Positions 24,066 through 32,190 of a stretch of DNA of 64,000 nucleotides are shown here, piece after piece. Position 1 is the first letter of the stretch; each line of letters opens with the position of its first letter. Location of the stretch: NCBI RefSeq assembly GCF_003054555.1, contig NZ_CP026304.1:4712001-4776000 (forward strand), written 5' to 3'. The translations under genes were made by a program, and so were the position numbers. The stretch comes from Streptomyces lunaelactis (GTDB lineage Bacteria > Actinomycetota > Actinomycetes > Streptomycetales > Streptomycetaceae). The notes beneath the pieces are model-generated. The model saw only the letters and a program-made list of their open reading frames with translations, ran no database searches and was not told where the DNA came from.

Positions 24066-24612
24066 GTCCGGCTCCTGATGGGCACGTGCCAGTGCTCCCG
24101 CCCACTGCGCCCCATAGGAGGAACGACAGTTCTGCATCACGCGTGCCCAACGGCACTTTGCGCCCTCAACCCCGGGTGACTGCGGGAGGAACCCAGGTCC
24201 GACGTAACAGCGAGCGTGGTCGCCTGATGGGAGCATAGCGCCGGACGGGGTGTGAACGACAGGTTTTCGCCCTCGGGCAACCTGGGTCATGACGGCACCC
24301 ACTTGTGTGCCCGTCCTCCATCGCCTTGGCCCGTTTGAACCGTGGGAAACGACGATCTGACTCATCACTGACAAGCACGTCGCGTTTCCCGATCGCGCTC
24401 CCTCGCCTGGTCACGTCCACGGATGTGATCAAGGCGCTTGGCGCTACCTTCCGGGACGCCTCTGTGATCGATCTGGCGACTGTCTGTTCGCGAACCTGTA
24501 GGTGCGGGTCAACGCAACCGAGACGTGTTGTCTCTGCTCGACGATCATCTGCTGGGAGACCCCGACCAAGATCTTCTCCCAGATTTCTCCCAAACGATCA
24601 CCGGAGACGCAG
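24066..24612. other. Gene-free right end of element 1
   Basis: No supported gene in about 550 bp. It contains the right-end arm-type repeat (24570-24592), preceded by GGGAGACC at 24554-24561, which is inverted relative to it. Any former integrase gene, which usually ends next to the att core, is missing. Confidence 0.55.
24570..24592. repeat. Arm-type recombinase site candidate, element 1 right end
   Basis: Tandem CTCCCAG and CTCCCA repeats, one mismatch from the copy at 19106-19128. It lies 94 bp from the tRNA-fragment core at 24664, and a similar arrangement lies 94 bp from the true tRNA (27410-27437). Confidence 0.65.
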
Positions 24613-24646
24613 GAAGGGCCTGATCCTCAATGAGGATCAGGCCCTT
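24613..24646. terminator. Perfect hairpin terminator beside the middle att copy
   Basis: AAGGGCCTGATCCTC at 24613-24627 pairs with GAGGATCAGGCCCTT at 24632-24646 around AATG. It stands in the position that the tRNA-Pro terminator holds at 27452-27486, so it is the equivalent 3' flank of the element copy. It could work in both directions. Confidence 0.75.
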
Positions 24647-24660
24647 GACCTGGTACTTCT

Positions 24661-24706
24661 CTGTCGGGGTGGCGGGATTTGAACCCACGACCTCTTCGTC
24701 CCGAAC
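24661..24706 (-). repeat. att-like copy of the tRNA-Pro 3' part (middle)
   Basis: 46 bp identical to 27501-27546, the 3' part of tRNA-Pro and 3 bp of flank. It forms the right boundary of element 1 and the left boundary of element 2. The 5' part of the tRNA is missing, so no functional tRNA is encoded. Confidence 0.92.
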
Positions 24707-25094
24707 TATCGGCGGGGCGGTCGCTGAGGTCCGATCGACTGGTCAGCCGGGGTGCCTGGGGCTGATGCTGGTGGGCTGCGGTCGCGCTGGTTGCTGTACT
24801 TCGCTGCTGTACTGCAACGGCCCTGACTTCCCCCGGGACCACCGCTTTAGGAGCGTGGTGGGGCGAGTTGGGGCCTGACCTGCGGCACGTCGACTTCGAC
24901 GGACGCAGGCCGCGCGCACTGTCAACGACCGCGGTTCCCCGTGGCTCCCCGCTCGATCTGGCGCGGTTGTGGCACGGAGCCCGGCCCTGCGCCGCGCCTT
25001 CCGGGTGTTCGGCACGGGGGACCCGGATCTGATCGAGTGGCGGGGTGGCGGCACGGATGTGTGGGCCGAGCCGCCGCCGTGATTCCGGCTACTA
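24707..25094. other. Mostly non-coding; short gene remnant
   Basis: No complete gene. A frame ending at 25081 reads DPDLIEWRGGGTDVWAEPPP after about 15 other codons. It resembles the C-terminus (EWRGG) of small Streptomyces proteins like the one starting at 25839. It looks like a displaced 3' fragment. Confidence 0.4.
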
Positions 25095-25541
25095 CTACTT
25101 GTTGATCACAGGCTCCGTAATGTTGTAGGAGTTGTTGTAGCCGTAACTGCCAATGGCCTTGTCTCCCGGAGACGCGTAAATCGTTTCCCCGTAGCAGGCG
25201 GTCAGTTCGCCGGGTCGGACCACCTTCTCGTTGCAGTTGACTCTGGTTATGAAACTGCCGTCTTTTCTCCTCCAAGTGACTGTGCCCTCGTCGATGAGGA
25301 TGTTCACCGTTGCGTTGTTTCGCACGAGGAGGACGCCCTGCGCATGGGTCAGGTTTTCAATAATGCAGGCCTGATGGATGACCTTGGTCGACGGGTCGCT
25401 GTGCGTTGTCGGGCCGCAGTAGGAGAAGGCGTTGGGAACCCACGGCTGCCAGGTGGGGTAGGCCGAGGCGGGCGTCGACGCGAGGACGACAGCACTCGTG
25501 GCGGCGGCGGCCACCGTGACGGCGCGGCGTATCTTGTTCAC
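25095..25541 (-). CDS. Small secreted protein of unknown function
   Basis: 148 aa. The Sec signal peptide is clear: MNKIRRAVTVAAAATSAVVL then ASTPASA before YPTWQPWVP. The mature part (~121 aa) has four Cys (CGP, HQACIIEN, VNCNEK, TACYGE), enough for two disulfides, and beta-type text such as NATVNILIDEGTVTWRRKDG. GTG at 25541 was chosen: GGAAAGGAC lies 8 nt upstream and the signal starts there. No family is recognised. It is on element 2 and reads toward the middle att copy. Confidence 0.75.
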   Translation of the reverse strand: MNKIRRAVTVAAAATSAVVLASTPASAYPTWQPWVPNAFSYCGPTTHSDPSTKVIHQACIIENLTHAQGVLLVRNNATVNILIDEGTVTWRRKDGSFITRVNCNEKVVRPGELTACYGETIYASPGDKAIGSYGYNNSYNITEPVINK

Positions 25542-25727
25542 AGAACTGTCCTTTCCGGGGCAGGAGTTGATCCTGCGCGGGCGCATCGTATGCGAGTTTG
25601 ATCGTTTTGTGTAAGGTTCATGCGGCTGCGTGAGCTACGCCGCGATCACGCCGCCCTCCGTCCACAGCGCCCCGCACCCCTGGCTCCTGCGGGATGCCGG
25701 CCCCGCTCAGTAAGCGGATCACGCGGG

Positions 25728-25805
25728 AGAGGCGCGGCAGGCGCCCACGAGGGTGTCGAGGCGTGCCAATTCTGCCGCCCGGATACTGCGCTCGGCGCGC
25801 TGTGA
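25728..25805 (+). pseudogene. C-terminal remnant resembling DUF6233
   Basis: The frame ending at 25805 reads AHEGVEACQFCRPDTALGAL, close to the conserved end (ACxxCRPDxxLG) of a small Streptomyces protein family often found on integrative elements. The N-terminal two thirds are missing. It lies just upstream of the next small gene, as members of this family often do. Identification is from memory of the motif. Confidence 0.4.
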
Positions 25806-25838
25806 CCAGCGTCCCGGCGCAGCCTGGAGGTATGGGTT

Positions 25839-26279
25839 ATGGGTATGGAACACGCCCCGATGGTCGTGCACCGGATCTCCCCGTCGGGCGGGCGGCGCCT
25901 CACCGTCCGTGTCGAGGGCGATGAGCAAATCCTCGGCCTCGCGCGGTCGGACGCTGACGTGATCGAGTTCCTCCGCCGTGCGGGCGTGGAGGACCCTGAC
26001 GAGTTGGTCCTCGGCGGATCGAAGCTGGCCCGCCAGTCGCTCAGGACCGGCGTCACCTCCCGAGCGAGTTCTGGTGGCGGGCCCAGACCAGTGGAACGCA
26101 GAGCCGTGCCACTTGCGACTGCCCATCGCACAAGCCTCGTTCGTCTACTACGGTTCTTGGGCCTCACTCAATGCGCGATCCCTGGCACGTCCGTATGCCT
26201 CAGCCGACTTGATCTCTTGACGACTCTGAGCGATCCATGCGACCACTGGCATGTTGACCACCACGAACGTTCCCCATAA
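25839..26279 (+). pseudogene. Small Streptomyces hypothetical protein with altered C-terminus
   Basis: The first ~66 residues (MGMEHAPMVVHRISPSGGRR, VEGDEQILGLARSDADVIEF, LRRAGVEDPDELVLGG) match a small conserved Streptomyces protein I have seen near mobile elements. From about 26040 the expected short ending (EWRGG-type) is replaced by unrelated sequence that runs into the convergent gene at 26148 and overlaps it by 132 bp. The real gene has probably lost its 3' end. Function is unknown. Confidence 0.5.
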
Positions 26280-26672
26280 GAGGGCGCTGAAGCAGAACCA
26301 TGCCATGAATGGATCGGCGTCTCCCGATCCGCGGCCAAGCCACGTGAGAGCCAGGCTCACGACCGCCACTAGGGCCGTTGCGGTGAAGGCCCAAACGTAG
26401 TAGAGCACTCGGGCGAACCCCTGCAGACCTGCATTGTGTTCGCTCTCCAGTTGCTGGACGCGGGCGCGTATCTCTTGTAGCTCTCCCGGAGATACGCCTG
26501 CTTCCCTGGCCCTCAACTTGGCAGCGGCGTCGCGATAGGCGGCGGTCATCGCAGCGCTGTCCTGTCGCGTCCTCTGGGTGATCTGCTGAACCTCAACTAC
26601 GGCGACGAGCAAGAGCACCGGCGCGACAGCCGCGATGGTGGTGGCATAAGGCTCTGTCATCTTCATACTCAT
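26148..26672 (-). CDS. Membrane protein with central coiled coil, unknown function
   Basis: 174 aa. One N-terminal helix (TTIAAVAPVLLLVAVVEV) is followed by a ~55-residue charged coiled coil (QRTRQDSAAMTAAYRDAAAK, then RARVQQLESEH). Two more membrane helices follow (YYVWAFTATALVAVVSLALT and FMAWFCFSALLWGTFVVVN), with a short basic tail. The ATG at 26672 was taken; only a weak AGGAT site precedes it. Codon use is less G/C-biased at third positions than in the flanking core genes, as expected on an acquired element. I know no family. Confidence 0.6.
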   Translation of the reverse strand: MSMKMTEPYATTIAAVAPVLLLVAVVEVQQITQRTRQDSAAMTAAYRDAAAKLRAREAGVSPGELQEIRARVQQLESEHNAGLQGFARVLYYVWAFTATALVAVVSLALTWLGRGSGDADPFMAWFCFSALLWGTFVVVNMPVVAWIAQSRQEIKSAEAYGRARDRALSEAQEP

Positions 26673-27451
26673 TGCGCCATTTTGATCCTGGGGCCCGGGT
26701 TGGGGCACGATTTTGTCTGCACGGCTTGAAGCGATGGGCCGAGGTCGGCGGAGCGGGTTTGGCCGGTGTCCTGCCTGGTTGGGGGTCGGGCATGATCAGG
26801 GGGCCGTACGCTTTCCGGCTGCTCGGGCAGGTTTGTTCCCTGCCCGCAATGTGTTCGAGTGGCCCCCTGGTCTTGCTCGACGCGGGTCCCGGATCGGGGA
26901 GGTGGGTAGAGCCGTGGAGCCGTCCGTCCCCACCCCCGGCCTGGTTCTTTCGCCCCTTTGTGGGCGCGGGTGGGCGACGACGTGCGGCCCCGGTGGCGTA
27001 GACATGGAGGGGCAAGCGCGGCGGCGTCCAGCCGGCGCCGCCGCGCTGTGCGCGGCACCTCTGATCTCTGATCAGACTGCTACGCAGTTCAGGAGGCCGG
27101 GAATGCAGACGTTCGATGCGTCGAGTGTGGTGTTCTCCCGAGCGTCCGCCTCTTCCCCCGGGCTTGGGAGTGCTGGTGTGCTTGGCGTCTTCTGGGGCCA
27201 CTTGGGCGCATGGCAGGCATGGGACAGAGTCCGGCCGATGTGGCTGGGCTGCGACCGGACCCGGGTCGGGCAGCGAGCGGAGCGAGCCTTGATGATGTAG
27301 GGAAACTCGGTCCGCGCTGCGACTCAACTGGGTCTAAAACTGACGATCATCGTTGACACCTGGGTCTCCGATCAGTACGGAGATCCACATGCCGGGAGTG
27401 GATTTCCTTGATCCACTCCCCAGTCACTCCCGAAACGTCCAGAACGCAGGT
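26673..27451. other. Gene-free stretch of element 2
   Basis: About 780 bp without a supported gene. It holds a hairpin with perfect 12-bp arms (AGCGCGGCGGCG at 27015-27026, complement at 27036-27047) that could be a terminator, and the arm-like repeats near 27394-27437. Open frames here lack start signals and gene-like composition. Confidence 0.5.
27394..27437. repeat. Arm-type recombinase site candidate, element 2 right end
   Basis: GGGAGTGGA (27395-27403 region) faces TCCACTCCC (27412-27420) as an inverted repeat, and ACTCCCC-AGTC-ACTCCC follows as a direct repeat ending in GAAACG. The arrangement and distance to the tRNA 3' end (about 94 bp) copy the element 1 right end, but the bases in the repeat differ, as if a related integrase with different arm specificity had been used. 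Confidence 0.5.
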
Positions 27452-27486
27452 CAGGCCCGGTCTTCCATGATGGAAGACCGGGCCTG
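27452..27486 (-). terminator. tRNA-Pro terminator
   Basis: Perfect inverted repeat: CAGGCCCGGTCTTCC at 27452-27466 and GGAAGACCGGGCCTG at 27472-27486, loop ATGAT. It lies 18 bp beyond the 3' end of the minus-strand tRNA gene. Confidence 0.85.
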
Positions 27487-27503
27487 ACCTGGTGTTACAG
27501 CTG

Positions 27504-27577
27504 TCGGGGTGGCGGGATTTGAACCCACGACCTCTTCGTCCCGAACGAAGCGCGCTGCCAAGCTGCGCTACACCCCG
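27504..27577 (-). tRNA. tRNA-Pro (anticodon CGG)
   Basis: On the minus strand the 74-nt gene starts CGGGGTG and ends CACCCCG plus discriminator A, giving a 7-bp acceptor stem. The anticodon arm CTTCG-TTCGGGA-CGAAG carries CGG, and the T arm has GTGGGTTCAAATCCCGC. CCA is not encoded. The 3' half is the integration target: copies lie at 19018 and 24664, and the duplicate supplied by the element has kept the tRNA whole. Confidence 0.97.
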
Positions 27578-27710
27578 ATGTCACCGCTGTCGCGGCGACA
27601 TCGATTACTTTAGCCCACCCGCGCCTGGAGGCGAAATCCGGTTTTCGCGCCCCCACCGCCGCCCCCGCCTACGCCCCACAGCCCGACATCACGCCCGTCG
27701 GTACACGCCC

Positions 27711-28667
27711 TCAGACCCGCTCCGTCAGCGTCAGCAGCGTCGCCTCCGGTGGGCACGCGAAGCGACCGGCGTGTAGCGGCTCGTGCCGCAGCCCGCCGAG
27801 ACATGCAGGTACGAGACGTTCCTCCAGGCCCCGGCCCCGGACCGCCCCGATACCCCCGGACCGGTGCGTGGAGAGGCCCTTCACCCGGTCCGTGTCCAGA
27901 TCGCAGTTGGTGACCAGCGCCCCGTAGAAGGGGATGCACAGCTGCCCGCCGTGCGTGTGGCCCGCCAGGATCAAGGGGTAGCCGTCCGCCGTGAAAGCGT
28001 CGAGGGTGCGCAGATACGGGGCGTGGACCACCGCCAGCGACAGGTCGGCGTCCGTCTCCGGGCCGCCCGCGACCAGCTCGTAGCGGTCGCGCTTGATGTG
28101 CGGGTCGTCGAGGCCGGTGAACGCGATCTCGTAGCCGTCCAGCTTCAGCCGGCCGCGCGTGTTGTTCAGGCCCGCCCAGCCCGCCGCGTCGAACGCGTTC
28201 CGCAGGTCCTCCCACGGGTTGTGGACCACGCCGACGGCCGGTGCGTTGCCGTTCAGGCCGTGGCGGCCCTGGGCCTTCTCGAAGAGATAGCGGGCCGGGT
28301 TACGGAGCTGGGGGCCGTAGTAGTCGTTCGAGCCGAAGACATAGACGCCGGGAAAGTCCATCAGCGGGCCGAGCGCGTCCAGGACCTCCGGGACGCCCTC
28401 CGGGTCGGAGAGGTTGTCGCCCGTGTTGACGACGAAGTCCGGGCGCAGTCCCGCGAGCGACTGCAGCCAGGCGCGCTTCTTGCGCTGGCCGCTGACCATG
28501 TGGATGTCGGAGACCTGGAGTACGCGCAGCGGCCGCATGCCCCGCGGCAGTATCGGCACCGTCAGCCGTCGGAGCCGGAAGGAGCGGGTCTCGACGCCGG
28601 CGGCGTAGGCGAGGCCGACCGCGGCGGCTGCCGTGATTCCCAGGGGTACTCCGTAGCGTGCGCGCAT
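27711..28667 (-). CDS. Membrane-anchored metallophosphoesterase, with compensated frameshift
   Basis: Calcineurin-like phosphoesterase, 318 aa, with an N-terminal membrane anchor (residues ~8-24). The two-metal site is visible: VLQVSDIHM (D, H), VNTGDNL (D), FGSNDYY (N-D in place of the usual N-H), VVHAPY (H) and GHTHGG. Residues ~277-297 read LVPACLGGLRHEPLHAGRF, but the neighbouring frame of the same bases reads SYLHVSAGCGTSRYTPV, the family's conserved text, after which FACPPEATLLTL is normal again. Two opposite 1-nt indels must lie here. The catalytic part is intact, so activity may survive. Substrate is unknown. Its start overlaps the upstream mannosyltransferase by 106 bp. Confidence 0.85.
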   Translation of the reverse strand: MRARYGVPLGITAAAAVGLAYAAGVETRSFRLRRLTVPILPRGMRPLRVLQVSDIHMVSGQRKKRAWLQSLAGLRPDFVVNTGDNLSDPEGVPEVLDALGPLMDFPGVYVFGSNDYYGPQLRNPARYLFEKAQGRHGLNGNAPAVGVVHNPWEDLRNAFDAAGWAGLNNTRGRLKLDGYEIAFTGLDDPHIKRDRYELVAGGPETDADLSLAVVHAPYLRTLDAFTADGYPLILAGHTHGGQLCIPFYGALVTNCDLDTDRVKGLSTHRSGGIGAVRGRGLEERLVPACLGGLRHEPLHAGRFACPPEATLLTLTERV

Positions 28668-29995
28668 GCGTCCATCGTGGCAGACCCCTCAGGGGGAGGA
28701 CGCCGGGCGGGCACCTCGGCCGCCCCAGGCACCTTCGCCACCCCAGGCATCTTGACCACCTCCGCCACCCCCACGGTCTCCCGTACGGGCAGGGCCAGCA
28801 GCAGCCCCAGCGTGATCCAGACGTACGTATTGCTGCCGAGGAAGCCGTCGACCCCCGTCGCGTCCCAGCTCCACAGCCATACGACGCTGCTGCACAGCGC
28901 CACATAGACGGCGACGGCCCACCGCAGCAGCCGGCGCCGCCGCTGTCCGCCCTTCGCGGCGAGCAGTCCGGTGTCAATGAGCACAGCGAGGGCCGGGAGC
29001 AGCCAGACCAGGTGGTGCACCCAGGTGACCGGGCTGATCAGGCAGGCGAGCAGTCCCGTCAGCGCGAAGCCTGTCTGCTCGTCGCCCGCGGCGGCGGCCC
29101 GCCGCACTCGCCAGGCCCAGAGGCACAGGAGCACGATCACGCCGAGCGCCCACACCGTACGGCTGGGGGCGTCGGGTTCCGAGAGGCGGGCCAGGACTCC
29201 CTGCCAGGACTGGTTGGAGACATAGGCGAGCGAGCCGACGCGGTCCGTGTTCCACATCGCCTCGGTCCAGTAGACCCGGGACGCGTCGGGGGCCACCCAC
29301 AGCGCGAGCAGGGTGGCCGAGGTCGCGACACCGGTCGCCGTGGCGGCGGCACGCCAGCGCCGGGTGACCAGCAGATAGCCGATGAAGACGGCCGGCGTGA
29401 GCTTGATCGCGGCGGCGATGCCGATGCCGATGCCCGCGAACCGGGCAAGGCGGGGGAACCGCTCGCGGCCGGCCGACAGGAGCCACGCGTCGATGAGTAC
29501 GAGCGCCAGCAGCAGCAGATTGACCTGCCCGAAGCTGATGGTGTCGCGGACCGGCTCGAGCAGCGCGAACAGGCAGCCCGCTACGGCGAAGGCGAACCAC
29601 GTGCTCCAGCCCTGCCTGCGGATGGCGGCACCGGCCGAGCAGTACAGGATCGCGGCCCCCGCGGAGGCGTTGAGCAGCAGGCTGATCGCGACGGCGCTCG
29701 GCCAGTCGACCAGCGTCATCGGCAGCATGCACAGCGCGGCGAACGGCGGATAGGTGAAGCCGTAGTGCGTCCCCGGCACCAGGTAGTCGTAGATGCGGCC
29801 GCTGTCCGTCCAGTGGTCGACGGTTCCGTAGTAGACGCCGAGGTCGAACCAGTCCCGGTGCAGGGGGACCGTCGCGAGGAAGAGCCCGACGGCGGCCGCG
29901 AGTCCCAGGACCAGGAGCAGCCGCCCGCGGGTGCTCGTCGGCCACGTGAAGCCGTTCCCCGTCACACTGTTCCCCGTCATCCCGTCTCCCGTCAT
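28562..29995 (-). CDS. Glycosyltransferase family 87-type (DUF2029) mannosyltransferase
   Basis: 477-aa polytopic membrane protein. The GT-C fold is shown by DWFDLGVYYGTVDHWTDSGR with the acidic loop after helix 1, YPPFAALCMLPMTLVDWP, FGQVNLLLLALVLIDAWLL, KLTPAVFIGYLLVTRRWR and SPVTWVHHLVWLLPALAVL. The family transfers mannose from polyprenyl-phosphate-mannose to membrane glycolipids or proteins. The ATG at 29995 overlaps the stop of the MptB-like gene (ATGA). The first residues repeat the motif MTGDGMTGNSVTGNG, from a short DNA repeat. The C-terminal ~35 codons overlap the phosphoesterase gene and are Pro/Ser-rich, so they may be dispensable. Confidence 0.85.
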   Translation of the reverse strand: MTGDGMTGNSVTGNGFTWPTSTRGRLLLVLGLAAAVGLFLATVPLHRDWFDLGVYYGTVDHWTDSGRIYDYLVPGTHYGFTYPPFAALCMLPMTLVDWPSAVAISLLLNASAGAAILYCSAGAAIRRQGWSTWFAFAVAGCLFALLEPVRDTISFGQVNLLLLALVLIDAWLLSAGRERFPRLARFAGIGIGIAAAIKLTPAVFIGYLLVTRRWRAAATATGVATSATLLALWVAPDASRVYWTEAMWNTDRVGSLAYVSNQSWQGVLARLSEPDAPSRTVWALGVIVLLCLWAWRVRRAAAAGDEQTGFALTGLLACLISPVTWVHHLVWLLPALAVLIDTGLLAAKGGQRRRRLLRWAVAVYVALCSSVVWLWSWDATGVDGFLGSNTYVWITLGLLLALPVRETVGVAEVVKMPGVAKVPGAAEVPARRPPPEGSATMDACAHATEYPWESRQPPRSASPTPPASRPAPSGSDG

Positions 29996-31431
29996 GCCGC
30001 ACTCCCCAGACGTCCCAGCGGGTCGCGCGACGCGCCACGTCCCATGAACCGGTGGGCGCACCACAGCGCCAGCACCGCGAGTACGCCGCCGCCCGTCGCC
30101 AGCGCCACCTGCGCCCCGTCCGGCGCGAATCCGCTCGGCAGTACGGCCAGGGCCAGCACGGCGCTTGCGGCGGCGACGGCCCTGCGTACGGATCTGTCGG
30201 GCCCGGCGGCGGCTATCAGGAACAGCCCCCACAGCACGTACCAGGGCCGTATCGCCGGTCCGAGGACGGCCACCGCCGTCAGGCTCAGCCCGAGCGCGTA
30301 CACCGGGCGCAGCAGGTGGTGCCGCCGCCAGGCGATGAGTACGGCGAGGGCTGTGGCGGCGAGTCCCATCAAGTGCCAGGCGGGGGCGGCGAATTGGGCC
30401 AGTCCGCTGTTGGCGTTCTCCAGCAGGGCCCCGGTCATCCGGCCGAGTGACGAGGTCAGCGACCAGTTCTGCGGCGACACCGGGGTGTCGAGCGCGGATA
30501 TCCACCCGTACCCCGTGCCGGTCAGGGCGGTGGTCGCGGCCGTGGTGGCGGCGGCGATTCCGGCCACGGCGAGCGCGGCCTTCACGCGCCCCGACCGGCC
30601 GCCGAGATTCCGGCCCCAGAGCAGCGCGACGGCCACCAGCCCCAGAGCCGCGGGCGCCTTCACCAGAGCGGCCAGCGTCACCAGGACGACGGCGAGGACA
30701 GGCCAGCGGCCCAGCGCGGCCACCAGACCGGCGCCCAGCAGGCCGAGCATGATCGCGTCATTGTGGGCCCCGCCGACGAGATGCAGCAGCACCAGCGGGT
30801 TGAGCACGCCGAGCCAGAGCGCGACGGCCGGGTCCGCCCCGCAGTGCCGGGCCAGCGTGGGCAGACAGACGACCATCAGGGCGACCCCGAGCAGCGCGAC
30901 CAGCCGCATGCCGAACACCCCGGTGGACAACTGGGTGCTGGAGAAGTCGTTTATGGCGTTGGCGAAGGCGAGGAAGACCGGGCCGTACGGGGTCGGGGTG
31001 TGCTGCCAGAGCGGTGCCACCTCGTCGGTCAGCGGTCCACCGAGCTGGGAAGGGCCGTACACATACACATCGATGCGGGCGTCGACCATCGCGCCCTGCG
31101 CGAGGTAGCTGTACACATCCCGGCTGAACAGCGGCGGCGCCAGCAGCAGCGGTGCCGCCCACAGCACGAGCGTGAGCAGCAGCGTACGGCGGTCCGGCGG
31201 TTCGGGCCCGCGTATCGCCCGGCCCAGCAGCGCCCAGGCAGCGACCAGGAGTACGAGCCCGAAGTACGCGCCGGCCAGGCCCGCCGCCGCCAGTCCGGAC
31301 TCGGGGGCGAGGGCGTCCCGTACGGGCAGCGCCCCCGCACTCACCCCGCCTGCGGCGAGCGCTGCCGAGCCCACCAGCCCCAGCAGTTGGCAGCGGCGGG
31401 TGTCGACGACGGGTACGCGGATGGCCAGCAC
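29992..31431 (-). CDS. mptB: Polyprenol-phosphate-mannose-dependent alpha-1,6-mannosyltransferase (MptA/B-like)
   Basis: 479-aa GT-C membrane enzyme. Signatures are PPLFSRDVYSYLAQGAMV (the acidic D-V-Y-S loop), YVYGPSQLGGPLTDEVAPLW, TPTPYGPVFLAFANAI, LNPLVLLHLVGGAHNDAIML and a late AIRPWYVLWGLFL. In mycobacteria MptB extends the mannan core of lipomannan from polyprenyl-phosphate-mannose; in Streptomyces it probably builds a cell-surface mannan or glycolipid. It is the first gene of a minus-strand operon with the GT87 enzyme and phosphoesterase. The symbol is by family likeness only. Confidence 0.85.
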   Translation of the reverse strand: MLAIRVPVVDTRRCQLLGLVGSAALAAGGVSAGALPVRDALAPESGLAAAGLAGAYFGLVLLVAAWALLGRAIRGPEPPDRRTLLLTLVLWAAPLLLAPPLFSRDVYSYLAQGAMVDARIDVYVYGPSQLGGPLTDEVAPLWQHTPTPYGPVFLAFANAINDFSSTQLSTGVFGMRLVALLGVALMVVCLPTLARHCGADPAVALWLGVLNPLVLLHLVGGAHNDAIMLGLLGAGLVAALGRWPVLAVVLVTLAALVKAPAALGLVAVALLWGRNLGGRSGRVKAALAVAGIAAATTAATTALTGTGYGWISALDTPVSPQNWSLTSSLGRMTGALLENANSGLAQFAAPAWHLMGLAATALAVLIAWRRHHLLRPVYALGLSLTAVAVLGPAIRPWYVLWGLFLIAAAGPDRSVRRAVAAASAVLALAVLPSGFAPDGAQVALATGGGVLAVLALWCAHRFMGRGASRDPLGRLGSAA

Positions 31432-31628
31432 GTGGGCAGACTCTCAACGGGCGATGGCCGAGAGGCGACGCCGTCATCGCCACCGAGCGGCCGCCGTATG
31501 TCGGCCGTATTACGGATGCCGGGAAACCACGGTTCGCATGGACACCGTGACTCCGCGCTCGTGGCTCGCAGCCCCTCGCCGCGAAATGCGCGGGCGGGCA
31601 CTTCGCCGCACCTGACAGACTGGACGGC

Positions 31629-32093
31629 ATGACCACGCTCAAGTCCAAGCTGCAGGAAGACCTCACTGCCGCGATCAGGGCGCGCGACGAACTGCGCTCC
31701 TCCACGCTCCGGCTGACCCTCACCGCGATCACCAAGGAGGAGGTCTCGGGCAAGACGGCCCGTGAGCTCTCCGACGACGAGGTGCAGAAGGTGATCGCCA
31801 GGGAGGCGAAGAAGCGCCGTGAGGCCGCCGATGCCTTCGCGCAGGGCGGTCGTACCGAGTCGGCCGAGCGGGAGAAGGCGGAAGGTGTGCTGCTCGACGC
31901 GTATCTGCCGCAGCAGCTCAGCGACGAAGAGCTGGAGCAGATCGTCGCGGCGGCTGTCGCCGAGGCCAAGGGCGCCGGTGCCGAGGGCCCGCGCGCGATG
32001 GGTGCCGTCATGAAGATCGTGAACCCGGAGGTGGCCGGTCGCGCCGAGGGTGGCCGGGTGGCCGCCGCGGTGAAGAAGCTGCTCGCGGGCTGA
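31629..32093 (+). CDS. GatB/YqeY domain-containing protein
   Basis: 154-aa soluble helical protein, normal family length. It begins MTTLKSKLQEDLTAAIRARD and has TLRLTLTAITKEEVSGK, REAKKRREAADAFAQGGRTE and a C-terminal GAVMKIVNPEVAGRAEG. The domain occurs as the tail of the GatB amidotransferase subunit, where it contacts tRNA; the role of the stand-alone protein is not settled. The ATG at 31629 lies 197 bp from the divergent MptB gene. A strong bidirectional terminator follows. Confidence 0.92.
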   Translation: MTTLKSKLQEDLTAAIRARDELRSSTLRLTLTAITKEEVSGKTARELSDDEVQKVIAREAKKRREAADAFAQGGRTESAEREKAEGVLLDAYLPQQLSDEELEQIVAAAVAEAKGAGAEGPRAMGAVMKIVNPEVAGRAEGGRVAAAVKKLLAG

Positions 32094-32106
32094 GCGCCGG
32101 CGGACG

Positions 32107-32166
32107 TACGAAGCCAGGCGCTCGTACACGAAGCCAGGCGCTCGTGCACGAAGCCAGGCGCTCGTA
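32107..32166. repeat. Three tandem 20-bp repeats
   Basis: Units of (T/C)ACGAAGCCAGGCGCTCGT(A/G) at 32107-32126, 32127-32146 and 32147-32166, then a partial copy. They lie between the YqeY stop and the terminator, in the untranslated 3' region. Each unit contains GCCAGGC. No spacers or cas genes are present. Confidence 0.95.
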
Positions 32167-32190
32167 CACGAGGACTCGCACACGTACAAA

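Larger units (their letters stand above)
19018..24706. mobile_element. Decayed integrative element 1 in tRNA-Pro
   Basis: About 5.7 kb bounded by direct copies of the tRNA-Pro 3' part at 19018-19059 and 24661-24706. Inside each end is a closely matching arm-type repeat (19106-19128 and 24570-24592). No integrase, excisionase, replication or transfer gene survives. Cargo is a GAP-family membrane protein, a lipoprotein with a broken beta-helix gene, LacI and ImmA fragments, and two unknown genes. Gene debris and frameshifts show long residence. Confidence 0.75.
24664..27546. mobile_element. Decayed integrative element 2 in tRNA-Pro
   Basis: About 2.9 kb between the middle tRNA fragment and the intact tRNA-Pro gene. 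The proximal end carries arm-like repeats at 27410-27437. Cargo is a small secreted protein, remnants of two small Streptomyces-type proteins and a coiled-coil membrane protein. No recombinase or transfer gene is present. Confidence 0.7.

Noticed and set aside
26673..27300. Protein-coding genes in the long open frames of element 2
   Set aside because: The frames in both directions lack ribosome binding sites, domains and gene-like composition.
32107..32166. CRISPR array
   Set aside because: The 20-bp units are contiguous without unique spacers, and no cas genes lie nearby. The 16-bp repeats at 4476-4523 fail for the same reason.
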